Source: Pelobates cultripes (lineage: Eukaryota; Chordata; Amphibia; Anura; Pelobatidae). From it: DNA of 64,000 nucleotides. Shown in pieces: positions 24,630 to 34,338 of the stretch. A program made the position numbers and the translations under genes. The stretch spans positions 241,622,903 through 241,686,902 of the forward strand of contig OW240917.1 in assembly GCA_933207985.1 (NCBI GenBank), in the 5' to 3' direction. Under the pieces are notes generated by a model. The model was not told where the DNA came from, ran no database searches, and worked only from the letters and a program-made list of their open reading frames with translations. Numbering within the stretch: position 1 is the stretch's first letter; the number at the start of each line of letters is the position of its first letter.

Positions 24630-25030
24630 ACAAGTAAAGCTTAATGTAGTTGTTCTGCTGAGTATACGCAGTTCCTGCAGGCATTTTGCTGTAAACACTG
24701 CCTTTGCAGGTCCACTCTTCTGATATCTACTAGAGGTGCTTTCTGGGGCAGTGAGTCAATGCATCTCTATGAGGAGATGCTAATTGGCTAGGGCGGCGTT
24801 TGGCCTCGCCTCCTTGGCTGAGATCATCAGAATTGAAAATCTCAGCCAATCACAATGCTTTCCTCAGGTCAAGCATAGGAAAAATACATAAGACAAAATA
24901 GCCCCTACTTTGTCTTATGTTTTAAAGAAAACTAGAGCAGACAGGGAGAAATGAAGAACAGATCCTGAGAGAGGGAGAGAAGAGGAAGCAATTGGGGAAA
25001 GGTAAGTTCAGCATGACAGTGCCGCTTTAA
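24630..25030 (-). mobile_element. Second TTAA-type hairpin MITE family, one copy
   Basis: The right end reads GGAAAGGTAAGTTCAGCATG then ACAGTGCCGCTTTAA, with TTAA at 25027-25030. The interior has a clear hairpin with GGCTGAGAT and ATCTCAGCC arms (about 24820-24850) and CCTGCAGG/TTTGCAGG elements. It shares the GGAAAGGTAAG motif and hairpin style with the first family but not its termini. The left boundary is not defined. Confidence 0.5.
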
Positions 25031-25612
25031 GTGTGATTTTGGGATATTTTGAGTGTGAGCCAATCTCTAACGGAGGTTCTAACGGAGCCAGTAAAAATTT
25101 GTAGGAATTTCTCTCCAAGGTGTTGTCGGATGTTCCTGTTGCTGTTGTTTTGCCATTTTAACACATCCTGGGTAAGCAGTTATAAACTATTAATTTTCAT
25201 TATCTTAATTAGCATACTAAAGATATGCCATGGCATGCGATTTCATTCTCAACACGCCTACGTGGTTATCATGATGCAATTGAATTACTTGTTTGCAAAA
25301 GGATATTTGAGAAATAATTTTCTCAATCCCTTAGCGGGCAATGGTCTCAGTTCCAGATACTTATTTTTTTAAGGCAAATATATGGTTTCTAATCATTTGA
25401 TCTGACATCTGTGTTTTACAAAACCTTTTACTGTAAGAAACAGCTCATTCTCCATATCTTTGTATCTCCCTGAGTGAATATCACGACTTATGAGCATTCA
25501 AAGGGAATTTAAAATTTTTGGCCGTAGTAGACAAACTAAAAAGCATAGGTGATTCATGGAATTTTTCTAGTTTGGCTATAAATTATGAAGTTTGCTACAA
25601 TTTGGTTTAGAG
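25031..25612. other. Non-coding stretch
   Basis: The 107-codon frame at 25049-25372 shows no recognisable family. No other feature. Confidence 0.4.
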
Positions 25613-26628
25613 CAGACCTACACAACGTACGGCCCATGGGCTGCTTGCCGCCTGCCAAAAGATGGTGGCCTGCACACTAGAGGTGGGCATTTATCAGAAG
25701 GGGCCCAGTCAGGCACTGTGGCCTTTTAACAGCGTGATTGAGCACCTTGCTTATCAGCAGTATGGGAGGATGTGACAGCCTATCACTTCCTCCCAGAGAG
25801 ATGAGAAGCCGAGTGGGAGGGGGAGGCAATGAGAAGGCGGTCTAAGCCAGGAGATATAGGAGGACAGAGGAAAAGGCTGGAAAGAAGGGGTCTCAGGCGA
25901 TAAGAGTCAGACGCTAACTCCCAACAGCCACAGCTTGCAGACTGGACACAAGGGAAGCCACCCTCCTGCACCCAAAAGGTAGGGTACTGGAGGGTGACTA
26001 TAACAGAGTATATTTTGACCTGTATGCCTGTGTGTGTGTGTGTGTGTATCTGTATGTCTGACAGTGTGTGTGTCTGTGTGTGTATCTGTATGTCTGTCAG
26101 TGTGTGTCTGTGTGTATCTGTCTGTCTGTCTGTGTGTGTGTCTGTGTGTGTATCTGTATGTCTGTCAGTGTGTGTCTGTGTGTATCTGTATGTCTGTCTG
26201 TGTGTGTATCTCTTTGTCTGTCAGTGTGTGTCTGTGTGTATCTGTATGTCTGTCAATGTGTGTGTCTGTGTGTATCTGTATGTCTGTCAATGTGTGTGTG
26301 TGTGTGTGTGTATCTGTATGTCTGTCAGTGTGTGTATCTGTATGGCTGTCAGTGTGTGTGTCTGTGTGTGTATCTGTATGTCTGCCAGTGTGTGTATCTG
26401 TATGTCTGTCAGTGCGTGTGTCTGTGTTGATATGTATGTCTGTCAATGTGTGTATATATCTGTATGTCTGTCAGTGTGTGTATCTGTATGGCCGTCAATG
26501 TGTGTGTTTGTGTGTGTGTGTATTTTTATATGTAATTGTATACCTTTACTTGAAAAACTATCTGTGGCCCGAAGATTTATCTCATTTTCATTTTGGCCCC
26601 TACCTACTGCCAAGTTGTGTCGGTCCTG
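25613..26628. mobile_element. hAT-like element filled with TG-rich repeats
   Basis: The left end CAGACCTACACAACGTACGG and the complement of the right end, CAGGACCGACACAACTTGGC, form an imperfect inverted pair. Sequences just inside (GGCCCATGGG and TTTTGGCCCC) are typical of vertebrate hAT-type elements. Flanks TTTAGAG and TTCAGAG are similar but offset by one base, so the duplication is only suggestive. There is no transposase, and about half of the interior is a TG/TCTG array. Confidence 0.55.
26026..26525 (+). repeat. Compound TG / TCTG / TATCTGTATGTCTG array
   Basis: TGTGTGTGTCTGTGTG alternates with TATCTGTATGTCTGTCAG in a repeat of roughly 30-40 bp. Cysteine/valine-rich frames of up to 228 codons cross it because the repeat lacks stop codons in some frames. 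These are not genes. Confidence 0.93.
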
Positions 26629-27308
26629 TTCAGAGAATAATCCCCATATGTTGAGAATTTCACATTTCAGGCTAAAATAGACAAAGTGGAAACAGCTAAC
26701 GTGGCAAATTTTTCCAGATTGGATATTTGGGCCAAAAATGTAAAATTTGCTTTGAATTTACTTGTGATGTTATTAGTAATGATCAGACTATACAAGCTTG
26801 ATTGAAGTGTGGCAAGTAACCGGGGTTTAATCATCCAATTGTAGTGAACTAAAAACTAAATGACAAAATGTATACAAAAATAGCATTTCTTCTGAAGGCA
26901 GCAATTCTAGAACTTCTTCAAGGCGCAAAAGGACTACCATTACACTGTTAGCTGAGCATCATGGCAGAGGCCTACGTGATACAGAATTGGAGAAGTCATT
27001 CGGGATTCGTGAAAGCATTTAAATCCCCTATTCTGAAGGATTAGAGAATCAGTAAGTCAAAGTGGAGCAGGAAGCGATGATTGTCAAATACGGGAAGCGT
27101 CTGGCAGTTAGGTTTCATGTGCAGTCAAGTCAATGGAATGCCTATTTCAAGAAGGATACCGCAATCTGACTCATTTACTAAAGTATTTACTTGTCTCCTT
27201 CATTTAAGGGTCAGCATCACTCCCTTCGTCCGATGAAAAATAAATCCAACATTTTTTGTGTTGGTATCTTTATAATGATGAGTCAAGTACATTTCTGGAG
27301 GATAAGGT
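26629..27308. other. Non-coding stretch
   Basis: No recognised feature. Confidence 0.4.
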
Positions 27309-27400
27309 TGATATACACTGAGCAAAATTATAAATGCACCACTTTTGTTTTTTCCACCATTTTTCATGAGCTGAACTCAAAGATCTCAATGCTGTTCTTT
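27309..27400 (+). mobile_element. Tc1/mariner 5' end fragment
   Basis: TATACACTGAGCAAAATTAT and TTTCATGAGCTGAACTCAAA match the left end of the Tc1-like fragment at 45035. Only the first 90 bp or so is present. Confidence 0.7.
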
Positions 27401-28174
27401 TTTTTTAACTGGCTCCCAAAAATTAGATTTTTTTTCTCAGTAACTTCAGTTTTATCATAATAAATACTTGAATTCTAGAAAAAAAAATATCTTCATTAGA
27501 CATTTCAGTTTATGAGAGAAACTGATAATATGATAAATAACTTACTGTAAACAAGGGGTTCAAAAAACTTTAATCTAGGCCCTGTCTCGTCCCATTTGTA
27601 CCCTGTCCAATGTCTTATTTTTATTCATAAATGGGTTGAAAGATTACCGATGGGTCTCCAGGCACCATAACCACTTCAAAATGTTGTAATGAATAAAGCA
27701 CTTTGAGTGGTCTTTTTATTTTTTTGATATTGAATTTTCCATTCAACGACATAAATGAAAGTATCTGACCATACTTGTTCAGAAGAACTGTGAGATATTT
27801 TTTCTACGTGTGTGTGTTTGCGGTAGATAATCTGTCTAATACCGTATTCTTTTACATCGCATGTGAGGCATCAACAAGTTCATATTTAAAAGGATCGCAG
27901 GATCAGGTAATTTACAAAGTTCACTTTTATGTTAGACTATAAGGAAAATTTCCATAAGTGGTAGACGTCGCTATGGACAGACCCTCAGGACTGTTTGAGC
28001 AAAACCTTGGATCCCTTTTTTATAAAATGACGCTTGTTGTGTCTACCCAATCCCTCTACCTCTTAATGCTCTGTCTTGGTAGAGTTACAAGTAATAAGCA
28101 GAGCTGGATTCACTGTGTAGTCTTGTCATAAAGTGATCCATGTATAGAGTAACCGGAGTCAGCTTCTCTCCAGC
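27401..28174. other. Non-coding stretch
   Basis: No gene seen. A short piece at 27650-27720 (GGCACCATAACCACTTCA) resembles MITE termini but is too short to place. Confidence 0.35.
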
Positions 28175-28620
28175 CTATAGTGCCCTGAGGGTGCCCCCAC
28201 CCTCAGGGTCCCCCTCCCGCCGGGCTCTGGGGAGAGGAAGAGGTTAAAATCTTACCTTTCTCCAGCGCCGGGCGGGGAGCTCTCCGCCTCCTCTCCTCCT
28301 CTTCGGCTGAATGCGCATGCGCGGCAGGAGCGGCGCACGCATTCAGCCAGTCTCATAGGAAAGCATTCATAATGCTTTCCTATGGACGCTTGCGTCTTCT
28401 CACTGTGATTTTCACAGTGAGAAGCACGCAAACGCCTCTAGCGGCTGTCAATGAGACAGCCACTAGAGTCTTTAGAGGCTGGATTAACCTATTTATAAAC
28501 ATAGCAGTTTCTCTTAAACTGCTATGTTTATAAAAAAAAATGGGTTAACCCTAGCTGGACCTGGCACCCAGACCACTTCATTAAGCTGAAGTGGTCTGGG
28601 TGCCTAGAGTGGTCCTTTAA
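28175..28620 (-). mobile_element. TTAA multi-hairpin MITE, copy 3
   Basis: Intact TTAA terminus at 28617-28620. The opposite terminus is missing and the copy starts in the GCCCTGAGGGTGCCCCCACC hairpin. Hairpins at 28355-28385, 28396-28425, 28435-28470, 28497-28535 and 28565-28605 are clean. It lies about 1.9 kb upstream of the sodium channel exon. Confidence 0.85.
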
Positions 28621-29055
28621 GTGAACTCATGGAGTGTCCAATGAAAAAAAAACCTTAAACGCGTTTTAGGAGATTTTTTATGAATTATGCAGTGGTGTTA
28701 TTTTCATTGGAGAGACAGTCCCCCTTTAAATATGTCTATCTCAAAACCCTATATACTGTGTTGTTGAAATTGGTGACAGCTCTGGTAGACAGCAGTGGAC
28801 ATATGGTGGAAATTCTCTTATAAAAAATTTAGAAAAGTCTTCAGCAATAAATGTATTAATTTAAAAGCATTGTATATACTTGAGAGTAGTAATTGGTTGC
28901 TGATAAGCTATCCTTAGTATTGAAAATGTATGCAATGAGGTTGGATAATAATTGACCGATTCTCCATTATAAATTCCTGATTTAATAGGTAAACTTATTT
29001 GTTTAGTTTGTTACATGCATAGTGCATTCTATTTATGGATTCTCATGATTTAGGG
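28621..29055. other. Non-coding stretch
   Basis: No recognised feature apart from the target duplication at its right edge. Confidence 0.4.
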
Positions 29056-29196
29056 CAGGAGTAAGCCAGCTTCGTCACTCCAGGTGCTATGGACTACATC
29101 TCTCGTTCCCTGATGCTTTGCCAGTCCTATGATGGTAAAAGCATTATGGAAGATGTAGTTCACAACATCTGGAATCCTGAAGGCTTCCCACGCCCG
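29056..29196. mobile_element. Small palindromic hAT MITE with exact 8-bp duplication
   Basis: 141 bp. ATTTAGGG stands on both sides (29048-29055 and 29197-29204). The termini pair imperfectly (CAGGAGTAAGCC against the complement of GGCTTCCCACGCCCG), and the inner arms ATGGACTACATCTC and AAGATGTAGTTCACAA pair as well. It is a foldback element with no coding capacity. Confidence 0.75.
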
Positions 29197-29204
29197 ATTT
29201 AGGG

Positions 29205-30508
29205 TTTGCTCAACCAATTCTGCAAAATGAGCAGACTTGATGGACCATTGAGACTTGGTGGGTTTTTATCTGCCGTCAAAGTAAGTTTCTGTGTAATCCA
29301 TACAAACATTTTGACGTTAATATTTTTCTTAAGCCAAATTAATTTTAACTTGTAGTCGTGTGAGAAAAGAATAGTGCAGGTAAATGTATACAGTATTATG
29401 TTTTCAAATTATTTATGAGAAAATGTTTGGATTGCTTTAGCTTATAGGCTTCTCGTCCAGGTATAACTATTAAAATAGATAAAGAGAAAATAAGGAAATG
29501 AGGAAAAAGCACTCCTCTACCAAGAGAGGAGGCCACTTCCATCAAAACTAGTACCCCTATATAGAGCAGTATAATTATAGAGCTGCAGATAAATTACGTA
29601 ACAAAAAAATAATAACGTTTTATTTGAGTTAAAAAAACCGTAGAAAACAAAAACTATCTATATATAATAGATTGGACAGTTTAGTTGCAATAGAGTAAAT
29701 TCTAAACTCAATGGAACCAATATGCTCATATAAAATGCAACATAGTATGTAGTTTCAACTGATATAATTGTTGCAAAGAAAGTAGCAGAGCAATATTGGA
29801 TCCAGAGAAGAAAAAAAAATATATGTTATAAATATATAAAACAGTCACAATACAGCATCAGCTATTATATGTGAATAAGCCCCCATAACTAAAGTGAAAA
29901 CAAAAGTCCCTCTATAATATGCAAGATCCTATAGTCCAATCGAACCAGAAAAGTGGCTGAAATCTGATTGTAAACTACTCAACAAAAACCTAAAAAAGAT
30001 GGTTAAATCGAAAGGACAGAAAGATAAAGAGTAATTGAAATAAAGTGGAAAAGGCTTTGGGGATTCTTTCTATCTAATTATACTGTTTAACATCAGCAGG
30101 ACATTTTGCGTGTTAGCCCCCTATTGAGGGTCTCTTTTTGCCGGCTGAGTCCTCTTTCTAACTAGTAGCTTTGTACATACTAATGATAGCCCTTTTCTAT
30201 TTGGATGATTAGCTCTTTGACTATTTTTGATGATTAGCTCTTTGACTTTGACACTAATTGGCCCATTTCTGCACCTATTTTTGGGTTGCCCCAATCATTG
30301 CCCTGAATATTTTTATGGGTGATGTTTGGATAAGCCGAAATGAATGAGTGTCGAACATTCCAAACGCAATTTAATTTTCAGACATAATGGTTTGGCTGAA
30401 CTGAACAAGTCTATTAGAGACTGATATAAATAAATAACTCAACAAAAATTGGTGGAACTCTTTAATGCATGTGAAGCTCACCATGAAAATTTTTGGTTGT
30501 TCTTTCAG
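29205..30508. other. Probable 5' intron of the sodium channel gene, no features recognised
   Basis: AT-rich sequence upstream of the splice acceptor at 30507-30508. I see no exon, CpG-rich promoter or recognisable repeat here. The transcription start and any upstream non-coding exon of the gene are not identified. Confidence 0.4.
30493..30508 (+). promoter_or_regulatory. Splice acceptor before the first coding exon
   Basis: The pyrimidine-rich stretch TTGGTTGTTCTTTCAG ends at 30508. An acceptor before the start codon fits the usual vertebrate sodium channel layout, in which the exon holding the start codon is preceded by a non-coding exon. Confidence 0.6.
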
Positions 30509-30569
30509 ATTTCGTGTTAAGTGGAAGACTCACCAAATCAAACCTCATACCTAAATACAGAATGAGAAT

Positions 30570-30827
30570 ATGGTTGTCAAAATGCTTCCTCCCGGTCCTG
30601 ACAGTTTGCGGCCATTTACCAGAGAGTCCTTTGCGCGACTCGAGAAGAACATTGAAGAGGACCTTGCCCGCAAAGCCAAGCAGGTTGAGGTGCTTGAAGA
30701 TCAGATATTAAAACCGAACAATGGACTTGAAGCTGGCAAAAATCTACCACTTATCTATGGAGATCCTCCACCAGAACTACTTGGGACTCCCTTGGAGGAC
30801 CTTGACCCTTTCTACAGCACACAAAAG
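30570..30827 (+). CDS. scn4a: Voltage-gated sodium channel alpha subunit, first coding exon (N-terminus)
   Basis: The 86-codon exon encodes the cytoplasmic N-terminus of a voltage-gated sodium channel, which forms the sodium pore of excitable membranes. Seen: MLPPGPDSLRPFTRES near the start, a charged helical stretch (residues 20-45), then LEAGKNLPLIYGDPPPEL and PLEDLDPFYSTQK up to the splice donor. These are hallmark blocks of vertebrate Nav N-termini. The exon ends at AAG with phase 0, immediately before GTAGGT, the position where known genes of the family split this region. GDPPPE favours Nav1.4 (scn4a), while FYSTQK is also seen in Nav1.5 (scn5a), so the paralogue is likely but not certain. 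A second in-frame ATG at codon 5 could serve instead. The next exon was not found downstream, so the intron probably exceeds the window. Confidence 0.88.
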
Positions 30828-30836
30828 GTAGGTACA
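30828..30836 (+). promoter_or_regulatory. Splice donor after the first coding exon
   Basis: AAG|GTAGGTA is a good match to the vertebrate 5' splice consensus. It marks the start of the first coding intron, which by inference covers the rest of the window. Confidence 0.82.
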
Positions 30837-31009
30837 TTTCAGAAACAATTCTGATCCAACACGATAAACCTAAGTCTATCCTAAATTCTGTATAGATCTC
30901 TATAAAGATGTAGGAGTGAGATAAGATATACTACTGAGCTACAGACTGTTTGGATTTAACGCGAAGAAATAAAATAATAAAAAAAGAGTCTGGAACACCT
31001 TAAATTCTC

Positions 31010-31277
31010 TGTATACAGAAGATACTATTGTGCAAAAAGATGCAAAAATAGTGAGATTAGGTAGAAAACCTCAGAAATGGAAACAAAAACAAGAGAAACA
31101 GGGAAGCAAAGTTTTTGTTTCCATTTCTGAGGTTTTCTACCTAACAAGGATATACAAGGACTTCCTTACCATCTATATCTCCTGAGAATTACAGGAGTAA
31201 GTGTTCACTTTATTGTTACAGCGCTCCACATCTCACTATTTTTGCATCTTTTTGCACAATAGTATCTTCTGTATACA
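31010..31277. repeat. Nested perfect inverted repeat (foldback) in the intron
   Basis: The outer arms at 31010-31056 and 31231-31277 are exact reverse complements over 47 bp (core GAAGATACTATTGTGCAAAA). The inner arms at 31058-31090 and 31111-31143 are exact over 33 bp (core CTCAGAAATGGAAACAAAAA) with a 20-bp loop. The outer loop also holds 87 bp of unpaired sequence right of the inner hairpin. No target duplication was found. It could be a foldback transposon or the product of a palindromic duplication. Confidence 0.85.
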
Positions 31278-31670
31278 TTTGATTGTTAATAGGTTTGAGA
31301 GTGCCTATCTTTGGTGTGTGAGCTGCTACCACTTGTTGGTGTATTATATTGTAATTTATTTCTCTAAGCGCCTTTTACCACAGAATCACCATTCCATTCT
31401 CTGATACCTTAAATTCTCTGCCTTGAATTTTGTCTTTACAAAGACAGGTTTTGGTTGAAACGTTCCTGTGTCCACTTGTGGTTGAATAAACTTTGCCAGT
31501 CCCAGAGCCAAATTCTTTTTTATTATTTTTATTTTACTGAAATTGGTCCTAAGGAAGGGACTGTTAATGTGAACTTTTAACCGTATATCTACAATTGTGT
31601 CTTCACCTAATCATCGCTAATTATTAAAGTAGTGCAAAAATATATCTCAGAAAAGTGCTAGAAAATAAAT
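31278..31670. other. Intronic stretch with a repeat-like motif
   Basis: Contains TTGGTTGAAACGTTCCTGTG at about 31450, a motif related to the one at 31800-31850. CTTAAATTCTCTG near 31405 repeats the sequence just left of the foldback (31000). No exon seen. Confidence 0.4.
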
Positions 31671-31870
31671 TATATTACAAAAGTGATTATAGGAACCGCA
31701 CTCAATCCCAGCAGCCACCGGTGCTCCGGAACAGGACCAGCAATCCCCACACGTTAAGGCAGGAAAGAGATTCCCAGGCACTCAGATTTTATTGACACAA
31801 AAAAAGGCAGCAACGTTTCGACCTACTAAGAGGTCTTTTTCAAGCAGAAAATAAATTATAGTCAAGGAAT
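31671..31870 (-). repeat. Dispersed repeat with a hammerhead-like core, possibly Penelope-related
   Basis: The minus strand reads CTTGAAAAAGACC, a short loop, then GGTCGAAACGTTGCTGCC. The layout (conserved patch, short GACC/GGTC stem, then CGAAAC) resembles the hammerhead ribozyme core known from Penelope-like elements. The first patch deviates from the CTGATGA consensus, so activity is not expected. The left part (CGGTGCTCCGGAACAG) is GC-rich and unassigned. Confidence 0.45.
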
Positions 31871-32403
31871 AGCTAACGTCAGGATATCTGGAGCTGCAAT
31901 GTCAAAATGTCTGCTCAGGGATAACAGAAGCCAGAAGCAATGTAAAACAAGATGTTTAAAATACAGAATAAGTTAATACTTACTCTAAAGAGGAAGAAAG
32001 AACAATGGATTCCAGCTTAGCAGGTGAATGAGGCTTCCATAGCATTCGACTAGGATTGATTAACATTCAGCTTTTGTGAAAAACCCTAGTGCACATGTTG
32101 TATTTAGAGCAACCATTTGCAATCATACGAATATGGTGATGGAAGAGACCCAGAAGGCAGTGTTAAAAGTGAGTAAGAATGCATGACACCTGACAGACAC
32201 AGCAACATATACAACAAATCTCACTAAAAACAAAAACAATTCACAGAAAAATGTGGGTTATTTTTTTCTGTACTTTCCCATCTGGGGGCAGGTGTGATGG
32301 CCAATTTTTTTCAAATATTGACGTGTTACCATGTAAAATAATTGTGATCTATATTTAGCATAAAATACAATTTTAAAAACATGTCCATTGTTATACTGTC
32401 GTG
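31871..32403. other. Intronic stretch, nothing recognised
   Basis: No gene or repeat identified. Confidence 0.4.
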
Positions 32404-32857
32404 TAGTGATGTTCCGAACGGTTCGCTGGAGAATAGTTCCTGGCGAACATCGCTTGTTCGCGTTCGCCACGGATGGCGAACATATGCGCTGTTCGGTCCG
32501 CCCCCTATTCGTCATCATTGAGTAAACTTTGACCCTGTACCTCACAGTCAGCAGACACATTCCAGCCAATCAGCAGCAGACCCTCCTCCCAGACCCTCCC
32601 ACCTCCTGGACAGCATCCATTTTACATTCATTGTGAAGCTGCATTCTTAGTGAGAGGAGGGACAGTGTAGCTGCTGCTGATTTGATAGGGAAATTGATAG
32701 CTAGGTTAGTGTATTCAGTGTCCACTACAGTCCTGAAGGACTCATCTGATCTCTCTGACCTCACTACCCCCCACACCACCCTCAGCCCCACTACCCCCCA
32801 CACCATCCCCCAGCCTCACTACCCCCACCACCACCCTCAGCCTCCCCCCCACCACCC
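32404..32857 (+). mobile_element. hAT element end (TAGTGATG family), cut by the assembly gap
   Basis: Starts TAGTGATGTTCCGAACGGTT and continues through CGAAC/GTTCG-rich palindromes, then CAGTCAGCAGACACATTCCA and a CTACAGTCCTGAAGGACTCA block. This matches, in inverse orientation, the right end of the full element at 59253-62274. The last 100 bp turn into a CCCCACACCACCCTCAG-type simple repeat that runs into the N gap. The frame encoding MAGMCLLTVRYRVKVYSM on the other strand recurs at 62109 only because the DNA is homologous. Confidence 0.75.
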
Positions 32858-32957
32858 NNNNNNNNNNNNNNNNNNNNNNNNNNNNNNNNNNNNNNNNNNN
32901 NNNNNNNNNNNNNNNNNNNNNNNNNNNNNNNNNNNNNNNNNNNNNNNNNNNNNNNNN
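32858..32957. other. Assembly gap (100 N)
   Basis: Exactly 100 unknown bases, the conventional placeholder for a gap of unknown size. The left edge is a C-rich tandem repeat. The right edge is CR1 sequence, so the true content is likely repetitive. Confidence 0.99.
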
Positions 32958-33069
32958 CTTAAATTAGAGGGACAAAGGTTTAAAAATAATATCAGGAAGT
33001 ATTGTTTTACTGAGAGGATAGTGGATGCATGGAATAGCCTTCCAGCTGAAGTGGTAGAGGTTAACACTG
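32958..33069 (+). mobile_element. CR1-type LINE fragment next to the gap
   Basis: Translates to LKLEGQRFKNNIRKYCFTER, then DAWNSLPAEVVEVNT, nearly identical to the C-terminal region of the CR1 copy at 14.8-15.2 kb. The 5' side is lost in the gap, and the match stops at about 33069. Confidence 0.8.
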
Positions 33070-34338
33070 GCTGCTTGCTGTTTAGGCGACATGCCCCTAC
33101 TCGCTGCATGCCAGGGGCATGTGGAAGGATTTATTTATTTATTTTTTACCTTCATCAGATTCATATTAATCTTTAACATTCACTTCTTCCTTCTGTTTCC
33201 ATTTTCTCACCGTTAACAGTTTAAAAGCTGCTAAAAGATGGACCACGATGTGTCTTGTGTCTATCGGGAGAGCATATCTACCTATATGAAATAGGCACAT
33301 GCTGGATCTAAATCCCATTTTTTATTTAGTAAAGTAGAAATTATATTAAAAATGTTAGACCATTGGGATTGAATCTTACTACGTTTCCCCCATATGTGGA
33401 CTAGTGACCCCTTTTCTTCCATAAATCTCCAACACATCCCGTTTTCATTAGGGAAAAGTTTGTTTAATCTTTAAGTACCAACTAAAGAGTATTTTAAAAT
33501 AAGTTTCTAACAGATTTATATTATGAAGAGCTGTTTTTGTAAAATTGATTGATCTAATCCATATTTCTTCTTCCACCTTTAAATCCAAATCGTTAATCCC
33601 TTTTTTGATGGTTGGAAATGAACTAAAGTTGACCTTTTCATCCACAATATTCATAATCAATCTACTAGTTTTTCTTTTTTGTTTTCCCAAAAATATATCT
33701 TTAATTTTATTATCCTCTCTATAATGATTTTTTGGATATTTCTTTCTCTATATAATATTTTATCATTATATACCGTAATTATAAAATTCATTTGATGGAA
33801 TGTCATATGTATTTCGAATTATATCAAACTATTTTACCTTGCAGTTTTCAATCAGCTGATAAATATGAACTATTCATTTCCCCTTCCAAATTATTTGTTT
33901 GATATTACCCATCTGATTTTCCAAAATTATCAATGGGATAAGCATATTCAAATCCCATGTAGTTAAATACTTATAATGTCGATTTGTCCGTGCTCAGATC
34001 CCTCACTACAGGATTCATCATATTGAATTCTGTTTTTTTTAATCCCAGATAATATTTCTGGCACCTTTTGTCATTAATGCTTCATTTTCTTTGCCTAACC
34101 ATTGATAACACCCATCTATTCTAAACCATTTGGTAATATGAAAGAATGAAATTGCATCATAGATATTATTTACGTCAGTGACTCCTAAACCTCAGTTTCT
34201 TTCTCCTCTAGATGTCATGTTTAGTGATATCCTTGCTTTCTTATGATTCCATATCAAATTGTTAAACAATTTCTGAAAATCCAATGGCACATTTTTTTCT
34301 ATTTTCAAAGGGATAGATCTAAATAAAAAGGTTAATTT

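Noticed and set aside
26034..26680. Cysteine/valine-rich frames of 206 and 228 codons that look like a cysteine-rich secreted peptide
   Set aside because: Pure low-complexity translation of TGTGTG/TCTG repeats inside a hAT-like element.
29205..30492. Promoter or CpG island for the sodium channel gene
   Set aside because: No GC-rich or CpG-dense stretch is visible upstream of the exon. The acceptor before the start codon implies that the promoter lies further upstream.
32258..32569. Small frame MAGMCLLTVRYRVKVYSM found again at 62109, apparently conserved
   Set aside because: Both lie in homologous ends of the same hAT family. The frame ends differ, and the third copy (53107) does not keep it, so this is DNA homology rather than protein conservation.
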